From Alteromonas sp047556435 (GTDB lineage: Bacteria > Pseudomonadota > Gammaproteobacteria > Enterobacterales > Alteromonadaceae): DNA of 64,000 bases. Below are positions 33,701 through 42,128 of this stretch, piece by piece. How positions within the stretch are numbered: the first letter of the stretch is position 1; each line of letters opens with the position of its first letter. The position numbers and the translations under genes were made by a program. The stretch is from NCBI RefSeq assembly GCF_047556435.1, contig NZ_CP180210.1, positions 2,356,001 to 2,420,000 on the forward strand. The letters run 5' to 3'. The notes beneath the pieces are model-generated. The model was not told where the DNA came from and did no database searches. It saw only the letters and a program-made list of their open reading frames with translations.

Positions 33701-34144
33701 ATAGTTGGGGTCGATACCCGTTGGCTGACGACCGGCTGCCCAGTCTGTGTCCGGGTCTGCATAAGCATCGCACTCGTCATTGTTCCAGGTATGCAAGCGC
33801 CAGCCGTCATACGCAGGGTCGTTGGACGAATTGTCCGCATCCACCGCGGCACGGTTGTAATACAGCACAGCCTGATTGTCACCCGGGAAAAAGACCGGAT
33901 CAGGCAGTGACGGATCGGCGCCAACCACACAGGCATCGTTAGTTTCATTGGGTACTGTAGGTGGGTCACACTCAATAGGAGGGGGTGCAACACAGGCAGT
34001 GCCAGTGTCATTGGGTACATTAGGGGCATCACAGGTCAGCAAGTCGCTGCTTCCGGACTCTACGTCCGAGCCGCCACAGCCTGCAAGCACCATCGTGGTC
34101 AGCATTAAGGCGAAAAGCCCACATGCCCTGTTTCTGTTACACAT
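29798..34144 (-). CDS. Lipoprotein type I pullulanase (GH13) with three C-terminal repeat domains
   Basis: About 1448 residues from the ATG at 34144, chosen because CTGGAG precedes it and a lipoprotein signal with lipobox L-A-G-C (Cys23) follows. A start at 34219 overlapping the receptor stop (ATGA) would put 25 residues before it. Order: two short Cys-containing linker repeats (CDxPxVPNxTxxACV), N-terminal carbohydrate-binding and CBM48-like domains, then the catalytic barrel with FNWGYDP (599-605, the pullulanase signature), DVVYNHTNASG, FRFDIMS with nucleophile Asp719, GEGW with Glu748, and SKHDNETLWD. Three tandem domains of about 110 residues close the protein. It should cut alpha-1,6 branches of starch at the cell surface. 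Second gene of the receptor operon. Confidence 0.9.
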   Translation of the reverse strand: MCNRNRACGLFALMLTTMVLAGCGGSDVESGSSDLLTCDAPNVPNDTGTACVAPPPIECDPPTVPNETNDACVVGADPSLPDPVFFPGDNQAVLYYNRAAVDADNSSNDPAYDGWRLHTWNNDECDAYADPDTDWAAGRQPTGIDPNYGAYWVLELKDNYDSCHNFIIHIGTEDSGKELGGANFKGSLIQDDETYTRMNFTLSGEPVVFEYPIMSLGPQPVDIEGLAAHWLDANTLLWDTPEGVNTVKLHYSAAADLETSLEEGLNGTAVELEMAELTDEQAAIAPHLSGMSAWYGEWEVADAKAVMKTQAVLGGYDSEGTLVAATGIQMANAIDQVYTTGEADADETMLGAVYTDTGITAAVWAPTAQNVRLLSYNDNKALAASYDMTLNEDSGVWSYEGSMDLDRTLYRYEVTVYHPITNSIETLRVTDPYSVSLTTNGRFSRFVNLNDDDLKPEGWEDHSVPTIENPEDAVIYEGHIRDFSARDMSTSEANRGKYLAFTEEGTAPVMHLQKLVDAGLNYFHVLPANDIATIDEDPANTIDLYSTVGELCVLNRDAAVCDEESSGAVLIDVYNSYDPLSEAAKAQQLTNDLRGVDTFNWGYDPHHFNAPEGSYASSAEGVERIIEMRAMNQALHEMGLRVALDVVYNHTNASGVFPKSVLDKVVPGYYHRYEVDSGAIVRETCCDDTEPRNVMMEKFMQDSLLMWTEQYKFDAFRFDIMSQATVDTMVRLRDAVQAIDPDNYFYGEGWTKIDRGYEQANQLNMAGTEIGTYNDRIREAIRQGNIFNPDSDAALSDQDRLKIGMAGTLSNYILNTSGDVDSAGSNLGGYATDPADIINYVSKHDNETLWDQFNYTLPMDLTLAERVRAQNIGIGLPLMSQGIPFLQMGGDMLRSKSMDRNSYDSGDWFNYVDFTYQTNNWNVGLPPAQDNEARWEEMGEFIYSPERAASMSDIEFASNVFNEYLSIRMESPLFRLTTGQAIIDRVGFHNLGRRQQQGLIAMSIDDGITPDSDLMLADLDPMNDAIVVVVNTGYEEKSIMVNTATGFELHMTHMNSVDPTVRGAFFTEGTGDDEGNGTFTVPALTMAVFVKPQMGAQGYGLSALATAGAPDVVPYGDTVVYLRGGMNDWGTSDAFEYAGGGVYQVAVALTADTTYEFKVAAEDWGDPSGVNFGARDGDPQDVIAQEEKVLAVSNNNLIFTPAADATYLFTVDASDKEAPVLTVENEDLYAETPVFVRGGFNGWGTDNQLTHQGGRIYSAPIDLAIGSYEFKVATDDWSTVNLGAFSADDADRVVILGEDTFLAPSDNNLVIDIESEEPYVFIFDVTSVEEPKLRVFKEEFWGNTPVFLRGGMNGWGIDNPFMYQGAGVYTVDIDLSAGATEFKVASEDWSTVNLGNPDGETSNAVTPDSPKAITSSNNNLLIDVPAGTYEFKVEGPDGGSPTLTVTEK

Positions 34145-34215
34145 AGGTTGTTGCTCCAGTGTCATTCTTTTCATTGACGTCGCATTCCACGCGCTTTGTA
34201 TTAATGTTGTTAGTT

Positions 34216-37200
34216 TCATAGCGTGTACGTCATCCCCAGGAAGTATTGCGTTCCGAAGAACTGAATCGTTCCTGTTTGTTCAGGTGAAGTGAAATAACTT
34301 TTGGTAGGCTCGTCGGTAACGTTGTTTACCTGGAAGAGCACACTCATGTTGTCATTGATTTCGTACGAGGCCTGATAATCAATAACCAGTTCATCATCGA
34401 AGTTTACCGTCTGGTCGTTAACCGCGACCTGCTCAGAGACAAACGCATCACGGTAACGGCCTGATACGCGGGTTTCGAAGCCCTCGTACTCCCAGAACAG
34501 CGTTACTGTCGCAACGTTCTCAGACAATCCAGGCAAGCGACTGGAGAACACGCCGTCACTCAAGGTTCGCTGGATTTCACTTTCGGTATACGAGTAACTG
34601 GCGCTTACACCAAGACCTGACCAGATGCCTGGCAACATGCTGTAAATTTGCGTATAGGCAACTTCCACACCACGGATATAGCCACCCTCAGCATTGTTGA
34701 TTGCAGTTTCGTAGCGGCCGTTCTCTGTGGGCACAGAGACAAAGATAGGATCGCCGTTGGCATCACGTGCCAGTTCAGGCTCCTGTCCTGAGAACTCAGG
34801 TTCAAGGAATACCGGTACTTCAATTTCACTCGGTACGGTAAATCCGTTGCCCTCGAAGTCATACGGTTCAATGGCAATGTTCTCTATGAACGATTCGATA
34901 TCTTTATAGAACGCCGCAACGATAAGTGCACCGTCGGTATCCTGGAAGTAGTACTCCCACGATACGTCATACTGGGTTGCGTAGAATGGATCCAGATACG
35001 GGCTGTTGCGCGCCGAGCCATTAATTTTCGCGGTCGGGTTAGACAGGGTGACTTCACCTGAGTCGCGATCCATGGTTGCCGCCACTTCTTCTACATTTGT
35101 TGAGGAGTTAGCCGCAAAACGGTTTATCGGTGCCCGCCCCATCACTTTCGCTGCAGCAACACGAAGCTGCGTGGCATCGGTAAGCTTAAAGTTCAGGTTG
35201 ATTGAAGGCAGAATATCCGTAAATTCGTGAGACAAAATTGTGGGACGATAAAAGTTGTTTATCAGTCCGACTTCGTCAGTGATATTTTGCGCACCCGCAG
35301 TAGGATCGCTCACCTCAACAGATGTGCCTGTTTCAGGGTCTGTGACAAAACGCGTTGCGCGCTGGAGTGTGGTTGAACGCTGTTTGGAACGCACATAGCG
35401 CACACCAACGTTACCAGAAACAGGAATATCGCCTATCTCAGTATTGATATTTGCCATCAGGTACGCGGCATTTACGGTTTCAAATACATCCCCGCTTTCC
35501 TGTACCGACCAGGCAGTAGCAGGACCTGTACCCGGACCGTTAATCACGCCTGCAGCACCGGGGCCCCAGGTTTGTGCTGGCTGAGGAATGCCGCCTGGGA
35601 ACCAGGCGTTAAGCGCACTATCCAAATCAACGGACAGATAACTTGGGAAATAGCCAAAGTCGCCCGACCAGTTAACAACGTCTACCATGTCCTGCGTCAG
35701 GCGCAGAGGGGGTTGACTGGCTGAGAAACCACCATCATTACCAAACTCGAACACGGAACGGTCGTTGCTGTAATCGCGGTCTGAATAGCGGTAACCAAAC
35801 TCCCATGAGGAAAACAATGGCATATCGACGTAGTACTGGAAATCAACACGATAGGCATTTAGCTCATCTTCATTCTCGTAGGGATAGATACCATACTTAC
35901 TTACCATAACCCGGTCGACATCAGAAAACGCATCCGCCTGATTAAATGCCAGATCTGGCAGGTTTAAGCCATTCAGCAGATAAGAAATCTGTACATTTTC
36001 ATCAAACGTCGGGCTGGCTGCATCAGCATCTTCAGATACTAGTGACCACAACAACCCATTGCGGAAGTTACTTTCAGCTTTAGACAGTGACACGTCAAAC
36101 TGTGCAGCCAGGTTATCCGTGATTTGCCAGTCAGCCTTAATGCCGTAGCTTTCTACCTGATCAAAATCCTGGTTATCATCGTTCACCAGTTCGACGCGGG
36201 TAAAGCTGTTGTCGGTACGGGTAAATGTCCCGCCGACCACGCTGTTATTCACCACAACCGGATTGGTAATGCCGGCATTAACACCACCGAGTTTCACACG
36301 GTAACCACGGGCAAATGCTTCGGAATCAAATTTGGAAACAAACGCATCCGCTTTCAGCGTAAAGTTTTCTACGGGAGCCCATTCAAATGCAGCCATGTAA
36401 CCGTCGCGGGTTTCTTCACCGCCTTTGTGCTGCATCTCAAAACCTTCGCTGATGAGCTCGCATTCAGGACAGTCACTGCCGACGTTGTCCATGTCACCTT
36501 CAACGCCATCGACATCTACTTCACCGTTATAAGCCAGACCAACAAACTGGGTAGAAACGCTGGGCTGGTAAAGCCTGGCATACCCCAATGAGACACCGAC
36601 GGTGTCGTCCATGAATTTTCCCTGATAGGAAAAGCTGACACGGTGACCATATTCCTCTGCATCAGGAATTTCGCTGGCACGGTCGTTATACATACCGCGG
36701 ATATTTGCACTGAACTTATGTTGTTCTTCTATGGCCAACGGGCTTGCTGTCTGCAGCTCAACGGTACCAGCAACACCACCTTCAATCAGTGATGCTTTTG
36801 GTGACTTATATACCGCAGCCGAATTTATCAGCTCTGACGGATATTGATCGAATTCAATTGCCCGGCTACCACTTGTGGATACCTGTTCTCTTCCGTTAAG
36901 TGTGGAAAAAACGAAATCGCCAGCCAAACCACGGATATTGATTTCCGCTGCCTGACCGCCTGTCCGCACTGCCGAGATACCGGGCAGTCGTGTTAACGCG
37001 TCCGCCATGGACACATCTGGCAACCCGCCTAAGTCATCCGCAGAGATTTGCTCAGAGACGGTGTCGCCAAAACGTTTTTGGTTAAGTGACTGTATAAGGC
37101 TGGTACTAAAGCCTCGGACTTCAATACGCTCAATGACCTCTTCATCAGGAGTATTCTCCTCTGATTCAGCCTCCTGGGCATATATAGGCTGCGAGACATA

Positions 37201-37257
37201 CGCAAGCCCACTTGCCATCAAGGCAGCCATGATGGTGCTGGGTCTGAATGTTTTCAT
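34216..37257 (-). CDS. TonB-dependent outer-membrane receptor, probable maltodextrin uptake
   Basis: A 1013-residue receptor. A signal peptide ends near IYAQ. An acidic linker precedes the TonB-box-like segment ERIEVRGF, followed by the plug domain (LPDVSMADALTRLPGISAV, INIRGLAGDFVFSTLNGREQ) and a long 22-strand-type beta barrel ending in the aromatic GMTYTL, the usual C-terminus for outer-membrane insertion. The gene is followed directly by the pullulanase, whose longest frame overlaps the receptor stop, and an operator lies 113 bp upstream. Maltodextrin or branched glucan import is inferred from this context. No SusD-like gene is present, as usual for Proteobacteria. Confidence 0.88.
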   Translation of the reverse strand: MKTFRPSTIMAALMASGLAYVSQPIYAQEAESEENTPDEEVIERIEVRGFSTSLIQSLNQKRFGDTVSEQISADDLGGLPDVSMADALTRLPGISAVRTGGQAAEINIRGLAGDFVFSTLNGREQVSTSGSRAIEFDQYPSELINSAAVYKSPKASLIEGGVAGTVELQTASPLAIEEQHKFSANIRGMYNDRASEIPDAEEYGHRVSFSYQGKFMDDTVGVSLGYARLYQPSVSTQFVGLAYNGEVDVDGVEGDMDNVGSDCPECELISEGFEMQHKGGEETRDGYMAAFEWAPVENFTLKADAFVSKFDSEAFARGYRVKLGGVNAGITNPVVVNNSVVGGTFTRTDNSFTRVELVNDDNQDFDQVESYGIKADWQITDNLAAQFDVSLSKAESNFRNGLLWSLVSEDADAASPTFDENVQISYLLNGLNLPDLAFNQADAFSDVDRVMVSKYGIYPYENEDELNAYRVDFQYYVDMPLFSSWEFGYRYSDRDYSNDRSVFEFGNDGGFSASQPPLRLTQDMVDVVNWSGDFGYFPSYLSVDLDSALNAWFPGGIPQPAQTWGPGAAGVINGPGTGPATAWSVQESGDVFETVNAAYLMANINTEIGDIPVSGNVGVRYVRSKQRSTTLQRATRFVTDPETGTSVEVSDPTAGAQNITDEVGLINNFYRPTILSHEFTDILPSINLNFKLTDATQLRVAAAKVMGRAPINRFAANSSTNVEEVAATMDRDSGEVTLSNPTAKINGSARNSPYLDPFYATQYDVSWEYYFQDTDGALIVAAFYKDIESFIENIAIEPYDFEGNGFTVPSEIEVPVFLEPEFSGQEPELARDANGDPIFVSVPTENGRYETAINNAEGGYIRGVEVAYTQIYSMLPGIWSGLGVSASYSYTESEIQRTLSDGVFSSRLPGLSENVATVTLFWEYEGFETRVSGRYRDAFVSEQVAVNDQTVNFDDELVIDYQASYEINDNMSVLFQVNNVTDEPTKSYFTSPEQTGTIQFFGTQYFLGMTYTL

Positions 37258-37369
37258 GGGTGTCCCATTCCTTTTTTTATAGTTGGCCGTTTCTGTTACC
37301 GCTAAGTGAACGGCCTATTATGGTTCAACTATGAATACTAGCGCTTAGTATGAAAAAGGAGCAATCCAC

Positions 37370-37383
37370 TGCATACGTATTCA
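37370..37383. promoter_or_regulatory. Putative MalR-like operator, copy 4
   Basis: TGCATACGTATTCA, identical to copies 1 and 5, 113 bp upstream of the TonB receptor ATG at 37257. The gene-free stretch 37258-37809 also holds the terminator of the next receptor gene; no credible gene was seen in it. Confidence 0.75.
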
Positions 37384-37722
37384 ATAACATTGTGAAACAT
37401 TTTATTTACACAAAAACTTTTTCTGACTGCTTTCTTAACCAAATGTCACAAAGTGGTCAATATGTCATACAAAATGAAGGGCTGCGTCGCGAACAACAGA
37501 TTAGGTCGATTACAAAATTTTCACATCGCTTAGACGCGTACTGCATGCTTGGTGAATAAATCGCGAATAAAGATAGCGGGACGCGTTAATAATCTCGTTA
37601 AAATAACGCTGGCTAAACGACGTTTGCGGAGTAAGTTCAATAGAAAAGCCAATCGGCATATGTGACATGTCGGAAAAACACATCGAAGCATCACCAATCA
37701 AGGTGATGTAGAAATGATAAAA

Positions 37723-37756
37723 AAAACCGCAGCAGATCTGCGACCTGCGCGGTTTT
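37723..37756 (-). terminator. Rho-independent terminator of the second TonB receptor gene
   Basis: AAAACCGC / GCGGTTTT with an inner palindrome GCAGATCTGC; on the minus strand the stem is followed by a T-run. It separates the two receptor units, so the first receptor needs its own promoter, consistent with the operator at 37370. Confidence 0.78.
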
Positions 37757-37809
37757 AAACCCTAATTATCCAGGGGAGCAGTGCTTCCTGCACTGCCCTA
37801 TTTGGGGTT

Positions 37810-40653
37810 CTAGAACGAGTAGTTGAAACCCAACAGGTAGTTAGCACCATAATGTTGATATAACGTAACCTGTCTTGAATCTGCACCTGAAGACTGGATA
37901 TCATCTTCATCGGTGATGTTCTGTGCCTGCAGTGTTACGCGCAGACCTTCTAAGTACTCAATGCCTGATTCGCTAAAGTCATAACCAATCTGTGCATCGA
38001 CAAAGGTACCGCCCTTGTTAGTTGAATCAGACAATGCCAGACTCTGACCGCGGGTTTCACTTAAATAATCGGTACGTTTTGTTGCGGCGATACGGAACTC
38101 AAAGCCAGCGTTTTCATAGAAAACCGTCATGCTGTAGTTCTCATCAGACAGACCTGGAATGCGTGTTTCTGTTGTACCGGGCGCGGCGTCTGCGTAACCG
38201 TCAAGGAAGGTAGCGCTGGCAAACAAGCCAAAACCTTCCAGCGAGTCATGCAGTAACTCACCAGGCAAGCTACCCTGCACTTCCCATCCACGAACAAAGC
38301 CTTCGTAGCCATCTTGTGGACGTGAGTTTTCGCCGACGAACAGCACAGGAGCCTGGTTGCCAGTCTCATTTGAGCTCTGGTGAATTGCTGGAATGTAGAA
38401 TTCAGTAAAGTCCTGCTCTACTGCATTACTGCGATGCCAGTTTTTCAGATCTTTGTAGAAGAAAGAAACGGCGACATAACCAGTTTCAGAGAAGTAGTTC
38501 TCGTAAGCCAGGTCAAACTGATTGGCTTCATAAGGCTTCAGCTCAGGGTTACCTGATGATGCGCCCCACGGGCTGTTGTCAGGGTCGTCACTCAGGATCT
38601 GGCTGTCGTTAAACGAGAACGTCACCTGACTGTTCGGACGCATGTCATCCATACGCGGACGCGTCAGCACTTTGCTCAAACCAAGGCGCACAAACTGTCC
38701 TTCTGCGAACTCCGCACTTAGGTTCAGCGTAGGCAGTACGTCGGTGTAATCCGTTCCACCCGATACCGGCAGAGCTTCAACATAGCCTAAACTGTCAGAA
38801 GTGGTAGCGAAGCCCGTAGACTGTTGATCAGCATTGACGATTTGCAAGCCGACGTTACCACGGATATAAATGCCTTCATATTCCGTATCGATGTTCAGCT
38901 TGCCGTAAAGCGTCGTGAGTTGCTCTTCAACTTCATAGGTATCACCTAAGCGATCTGCCTGTACCAACTGTGCATCCAGTTCGCTGTAATAGCCGCTGTT
39001 ATAAAGACCTAGTGAATCATAAGCAAGTACGCCATTGATCCCCACAAAGTCCATCGGCACTACACCCAGCACATCCGGAATGGCGCCATCTCCGGGATAC
39101 TCTGGTGCGGTCAGGTAAGCACCGTTATTTACTTTGGATTTAGTACGATCTGAATACACGATACCAAATTCAACGGCTGAGACGATGCCCCAGTCCACAA
39201 AGCCTTCAGTATCCAGACGGAAGGTAGACAGTTCTTCTTCGAAAATTGGCTTGTTAACAAAGCCGTCTTGCTGATCAGAGAAGTACACGGCTTCTCCGTC
39301 TTCATTGAGAATAGTCGGACCCCATGCCTGCGGGCCTGCAAGACGGATCAGGCTTGGATCGGTCAAATCAACAGGTGCAATCGATGGGTGATCAGAAAAC
39401 ATCACGCCATTTGCTGTCATTTCCCAAGAGCGAGCTGCTAATGGACGGCCTTCTGTGCCTGCACGACCCACACCTGAATAACTTTCTACGTCAGTAATGG
39501 TCTTATCGACTTTTCCTGAGGAGATATCCGCATTGATGGTCCAGTTATCGTTTAACAGATATTCGGCGTTTAATGCCAGCGTGGTTAACTCAGCTTCCTG
39601 TTGACGGACATCGTTACGTATTACGCTGTAAAATCCATCATAATAACCGGCTGTGGCCAGTCCATCTTGTACCTCAGTAACAGTATAAGCGCTGCCAAAA
39701 CCGAATTCCGGACCGCCTTCCTCAAGGCCTCGACGTGCATCGTCTTCCAGGAAGTCGATGTATAAACCGTCAAACTGAAGAGTCAGATTGTCAGACGGCG
39801 CCCACTGAATTACGGTGGCTATGGAGTCTCGCTCCATCATCGCTGAGCGAGCGAAACTGTCGTGTCCAGCCTGGACCACTGTGCCTTCTGGCACATCTAC
39901 GTCGGCACGCGCAGCGGCATCTGGAGAAACACCCGCATAACCCCAGATACGAGACTGTTGCTCCTGACGCGGTGATTCCATAGTGGCAATAGTCAGTGCT
40001 ACACCGAGGGTATCGTCAGCAAACTGGTCCACATAGTTGAACGACAGGCGATGGCCGTTATCGTCAAAATCAGGATTCAGTGCATCTTCTTTGTTTTGCT
40101 CGTAAGTACCGTTAATGGTCATCGTGCTTTCAGCCGTTAATGGCTTAACCGTTTGCAGGTCGATAGACCCACCGATACTTTGAGTTGTCATTCCGGCTTC
40201 AGGTGTTTTGTAAACCAGAATGTTAGAAATGATTTCTGTAGGGTAAAGGTCAAACTCAACACCACGATTGTCGCCCATACCAAGCAGTTCACGGCCATTC
40301 AGTGTAGTGCCAACGTAGTTTTCGTTAAAACCACGAACAGAAATACCACTGGTACGGCCATTACGACGTTCACCGGCAAGACCCGGCAGACGCGCCAGCG
40401 ACTCTGCAATACTGGTATCTGGAAGCTTACCAATATCTTCAGCTGACAGCGCTTCTACGATAGATGTATTATCCATTTTGATGGCCTGGGCGCGCTGCAG
40501 TGAGCCGCGAATACCAGAAACCTGGATAACTTCTACCATGCTCTCGTCAACTTGATCAGTCTCTGTGTCCTGCGCCATTGCTGGCATTGTGCCAAAAGCC
40601 ATACCGCTTGAAATTAGCGCCGCTTTGATGAGGTTCGGTTTGAATTGTGTCAT
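37810..40653 (-). CDS. TonB-dependent outer-membrane receptor, probable maltodextrin uptake (second)
   Basis: A 947-residue receptor with signal peptide ending near AMAQ, a TonB-box-like stretch EVIQVSGIRGS, a plug domain (KLPDTSIAESLARLPGLAG, ISVRGFNENYVGTTLNGRELL, SIGGSIDLQTVKP) and a beta barrel ending GFNYSF. It belongs to the same TonB receptor subgroup as its neighbour but is not a recent duplicate: barrel sequences and lengths differ. It forms its own transcription unit with an operator 118 bp upstream and a terminator after the stop, and it is monocistronic. The two receptors may differ in preferred maltodextrin length or branching; this is inference. Confidence 0.88.
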   Translation of the reverse strand: MTQFKPNLIKAALISSGMAFGTMPAMAQDTETDQVDESMVEVIQVSGIRGSLQRAQAIKMDNTSIVEALSAEDIGKLPDTSIAESLARLPGLAGERRNGRTSGISVRGFNENYVGTTLNGRELLGMGDNRGVEFDLYPTEIISNILVYKTPEAGMTTQSIGGSIDLQTVKPLTAESTMTINGTYEQNKEDALNPDFDDNGHRLSFNYVDQFADDTLGVALTIATMESPRQEQQSRIWGYAGVSPDAAARADVDVPEGTVVQAGHDSFARSAMMERDSIATVIQWAPSDNLTLQFDGLYIDFLEDDARRGLEEGGPEFGFGSAYTVTEVQDGLATAGYYDGFYSVIRNDVRQQEAELTTLALNAEYLLNDNWTINADISSGKVDKTITDVESYSGVGRAGTEGRPLAARSWEMTANGVMFSDHPSIAPVDLTDPSLIRLAGPQAWGPTILNEDGEAVYFSDQQDGFVNKPIFEEELSTFRLDTEGFVDWGIVSAVEFGIVYSDRTKSKVNNGAYLTAPEYPGDGAIPDVLGVVPMDFVGINGVLAYDSLGLYNSGYYSELDAQLVQADRLGDTYEVEEQLTTLYGKLNIDTEYEGIYIRGNVGLQIVNADQQSTGFATTSDSLGYVEALPVSGGTDYTDVLPTLNLSAEFAEGQFVRLGLSKVLTRPRMDDMRPNSQVTFSFNDSQILSDDPDNSPWGASSGNPELKPYEANQFDLAYENYFSETGYVAVSFFYKDLKNWHRSNAVEQDFTEFYIPAIHQSSNETGNQAPVLFVGENSRPQDGYEGFVRGWEVQGSLPGELLHDSLEGFGLFASATFLDGYADAAPGTTETRIPGLSDENYSMTVFYENAGFEFRIAATKRTDYLSETRGQSLALSDSTNKGGTFVDAQIGYDFSESGIEYLEGLRVTLQAQNITDEDDIQSSGADSRQVTLYQHYGANYLLGFNYSF

Positions 40654-40770
40654 ATGGAGGGTGTCCCATTCAGTTAGTTAGATTGTCTTTGTTATTGGTG
40701 TTATGACAATTCGATGACATTCAATTAGTCGGGAGCATCCTATCTTCAAGCGCATAATTGCTCAATTGTC

Positions 40771-40784
40771 TGCATACGTATTCA
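40771..40784. promoter_or_regulatory. Putative MalR-like operator, copy 5
   Basis: TGCATACGTATTCA, identical to copies 1 and 4, 118 bp upstream of the second TonB receptor ATG at 40653. The remainder of the 602-bp stretch 40654-41255 has no convincing gene; it carries the sucD terminator at its far end. Confidence 0.75.
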
Positions 40785-41193
40785 TTAAAATTGATATACA
40801 CGGCGTTAACATCTCAGGATGCTATTAACATTTTTTTCAACCAGTAAAACATAGTTATCGTGCTGTTTTTAAAGGCGTTCTCAATGATTTAGCCGCCTTT
40901 CACACATGTTCCTGTCACATCAGGCACTTATGACATTTACAATCCGTGATAAGCACAGCCTGATAACTAACAACCGCGCTACTTATCAGTAACCCGTTAT
41001 TTTTTATCTGAGACTCGATGTGAGTACTGATTATAGAACGCAGCAGAAAAAGAAGTGGGCGCTTTCACAAGAATTTTATTTATTAGTGATGCCATCAGCA
41101 TTGTGGCAAGCCGGGTTAACACTTTAATGGCAGGTTACGTTCTGCAAGCCGACGCAATTCGGTGGGTGATTCTGGTGGGAATACAGACACAAA

Positions 41194-41216
41194 AAAGCCG
41201 GGGGAAACCCGGCTTT
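41194..41216 (-). terminator. Rho-independent terminator of the suc operon
   Basis: AAAGCCGGG / CCCGGCTTT stem followed on the minus strand by TTTTTTG, 40 bp beyond the sucD stop at 41256. Confidence 0.85.
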
Positions 41217-41255
41217 CTGACTTACTCCGGGAGACATCCCGGATCATTTTTTGGT

Positions 41256-42128
41256 TTACCAGCCAGTCGCTTCGCGAAGCGCTTTGCCGATATCAGCCAG
41301 TGAGCGTACCGTCTTCACGCCAGCCGCTTCCAGTGCAGCAAATTTCTCATCTGCTGTACCTTTACCGCCTGCGATGATTGCACCGGCATGACCCATACGC
41401 TTACCCGGAGGCGCAGTTACACCTGCGATGTAAGAAACCACAGGCTTGGTGACGTTTTCTTTAATGAACGCCGCCGCCTCTTCTTCCGCTGTACCGCCAA
41501 TTTCACCGATCATCACGATCGCTTCAGTTTGCGGATCATCCTGGAACAGTTTCAGGATATCAATGAAGTTTGAACCCGGGATTGGGTCGCCGCCGATACC
41601 TACACACGTAGACTGACCGAAGCCTTCGTCAGTGGTTTGCTTAACCGCTTCATATGTCAGCGTACCAGAGCGAGATACAATACCCACTTTGCCTGGCTTG
41701 TGGATGTGACCAGGCATAATACCAATCTTAGTCTCTCCTGGCGTGATAACACCCGGACAGTTAGGACCGATCATACGTGCGCCTTTCGCATCAACGTACT
41801 CTTTCACATACAGCATATCCAGCGTAGGAATACCTTCAGTGATACAGACAACCAGCTCGATACCCGCGTCTACTGCTTCAACGATAGAGTCTTTGCAGAA
41901 CGGAGCAGGAACGTAAATCACAGACGCTGTCGCACCCGTTGCTTCAACCGCTTCACGAACGGTATTGAAAACTGGCAGACCTAAGTGCTCAGTGCCGCCT
42001 TTACCTGGCGTGACACCGCCAACCATCTGCGTACCGTAAGCAATTGCCTGTTCAGAGTGGAATGTTCCCTGACCACCAGTGAAACCCTGGCAGATAACTT
42101 TGGTGTCTTTATTGATTAATACTGACAT
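41256..42128 (-). CDS. sucD: Succinyl-CoA synthetase alpha subunit
   Basis: A 290-residue subunit of normal length. With SucC it interconverts succinyl-CoA and succinate with nucleotide triphosphate formation. The CoA-binding start SVLINKDTKVICQGFTGGQG, the SRSGTLTYEAV segment and GHAGAIIAGGKGTADEK around the active-site phosphohistidine are all present. ATG overlaps the sucC stop by one base (TAATG). Last gene of the sucABCD block. Confidence 0.97.
   Translation of the reverse strand: MSVLINKDTKVICQGFTGGQGTFHSEQAIAYGTQMVGGVTPGKGGTEHLGLPVFNTVREAVEATGATASVIYVPAPFCKDSIVEAVDAGIELVVCITEGIPTLDMLYVKEYVDAKGARMIGPNCPGVITPGETKIGIMPGHIHKPGKVGIVSRSGTLTYEAVKQTTDEGFGQSTCVGIGGDPIPGSNFIDILKLFQDDPQTEAIVMIGEIGGTAEEEAAAFIKENVTKPVVSYIAGVTAPPGKRMGHAGAIIAGGKGTADEKFAALEAAGVKTVRSLADIGKALREATGW

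Noticed and set aside
37510..37701. A 63-codon minus-strand frame in the gap between the two TonB receptor genes
   Set aside because: It has a TTG start without ribosome-binding site, no recognisable domain, and is read toward the operator of the next gene; more likely chance.
41055..41303. An 82-codon plus-strand frame upstream of sucD's end
   Set aside because: It runs across the sucD terminator and into the antisense of sucD.
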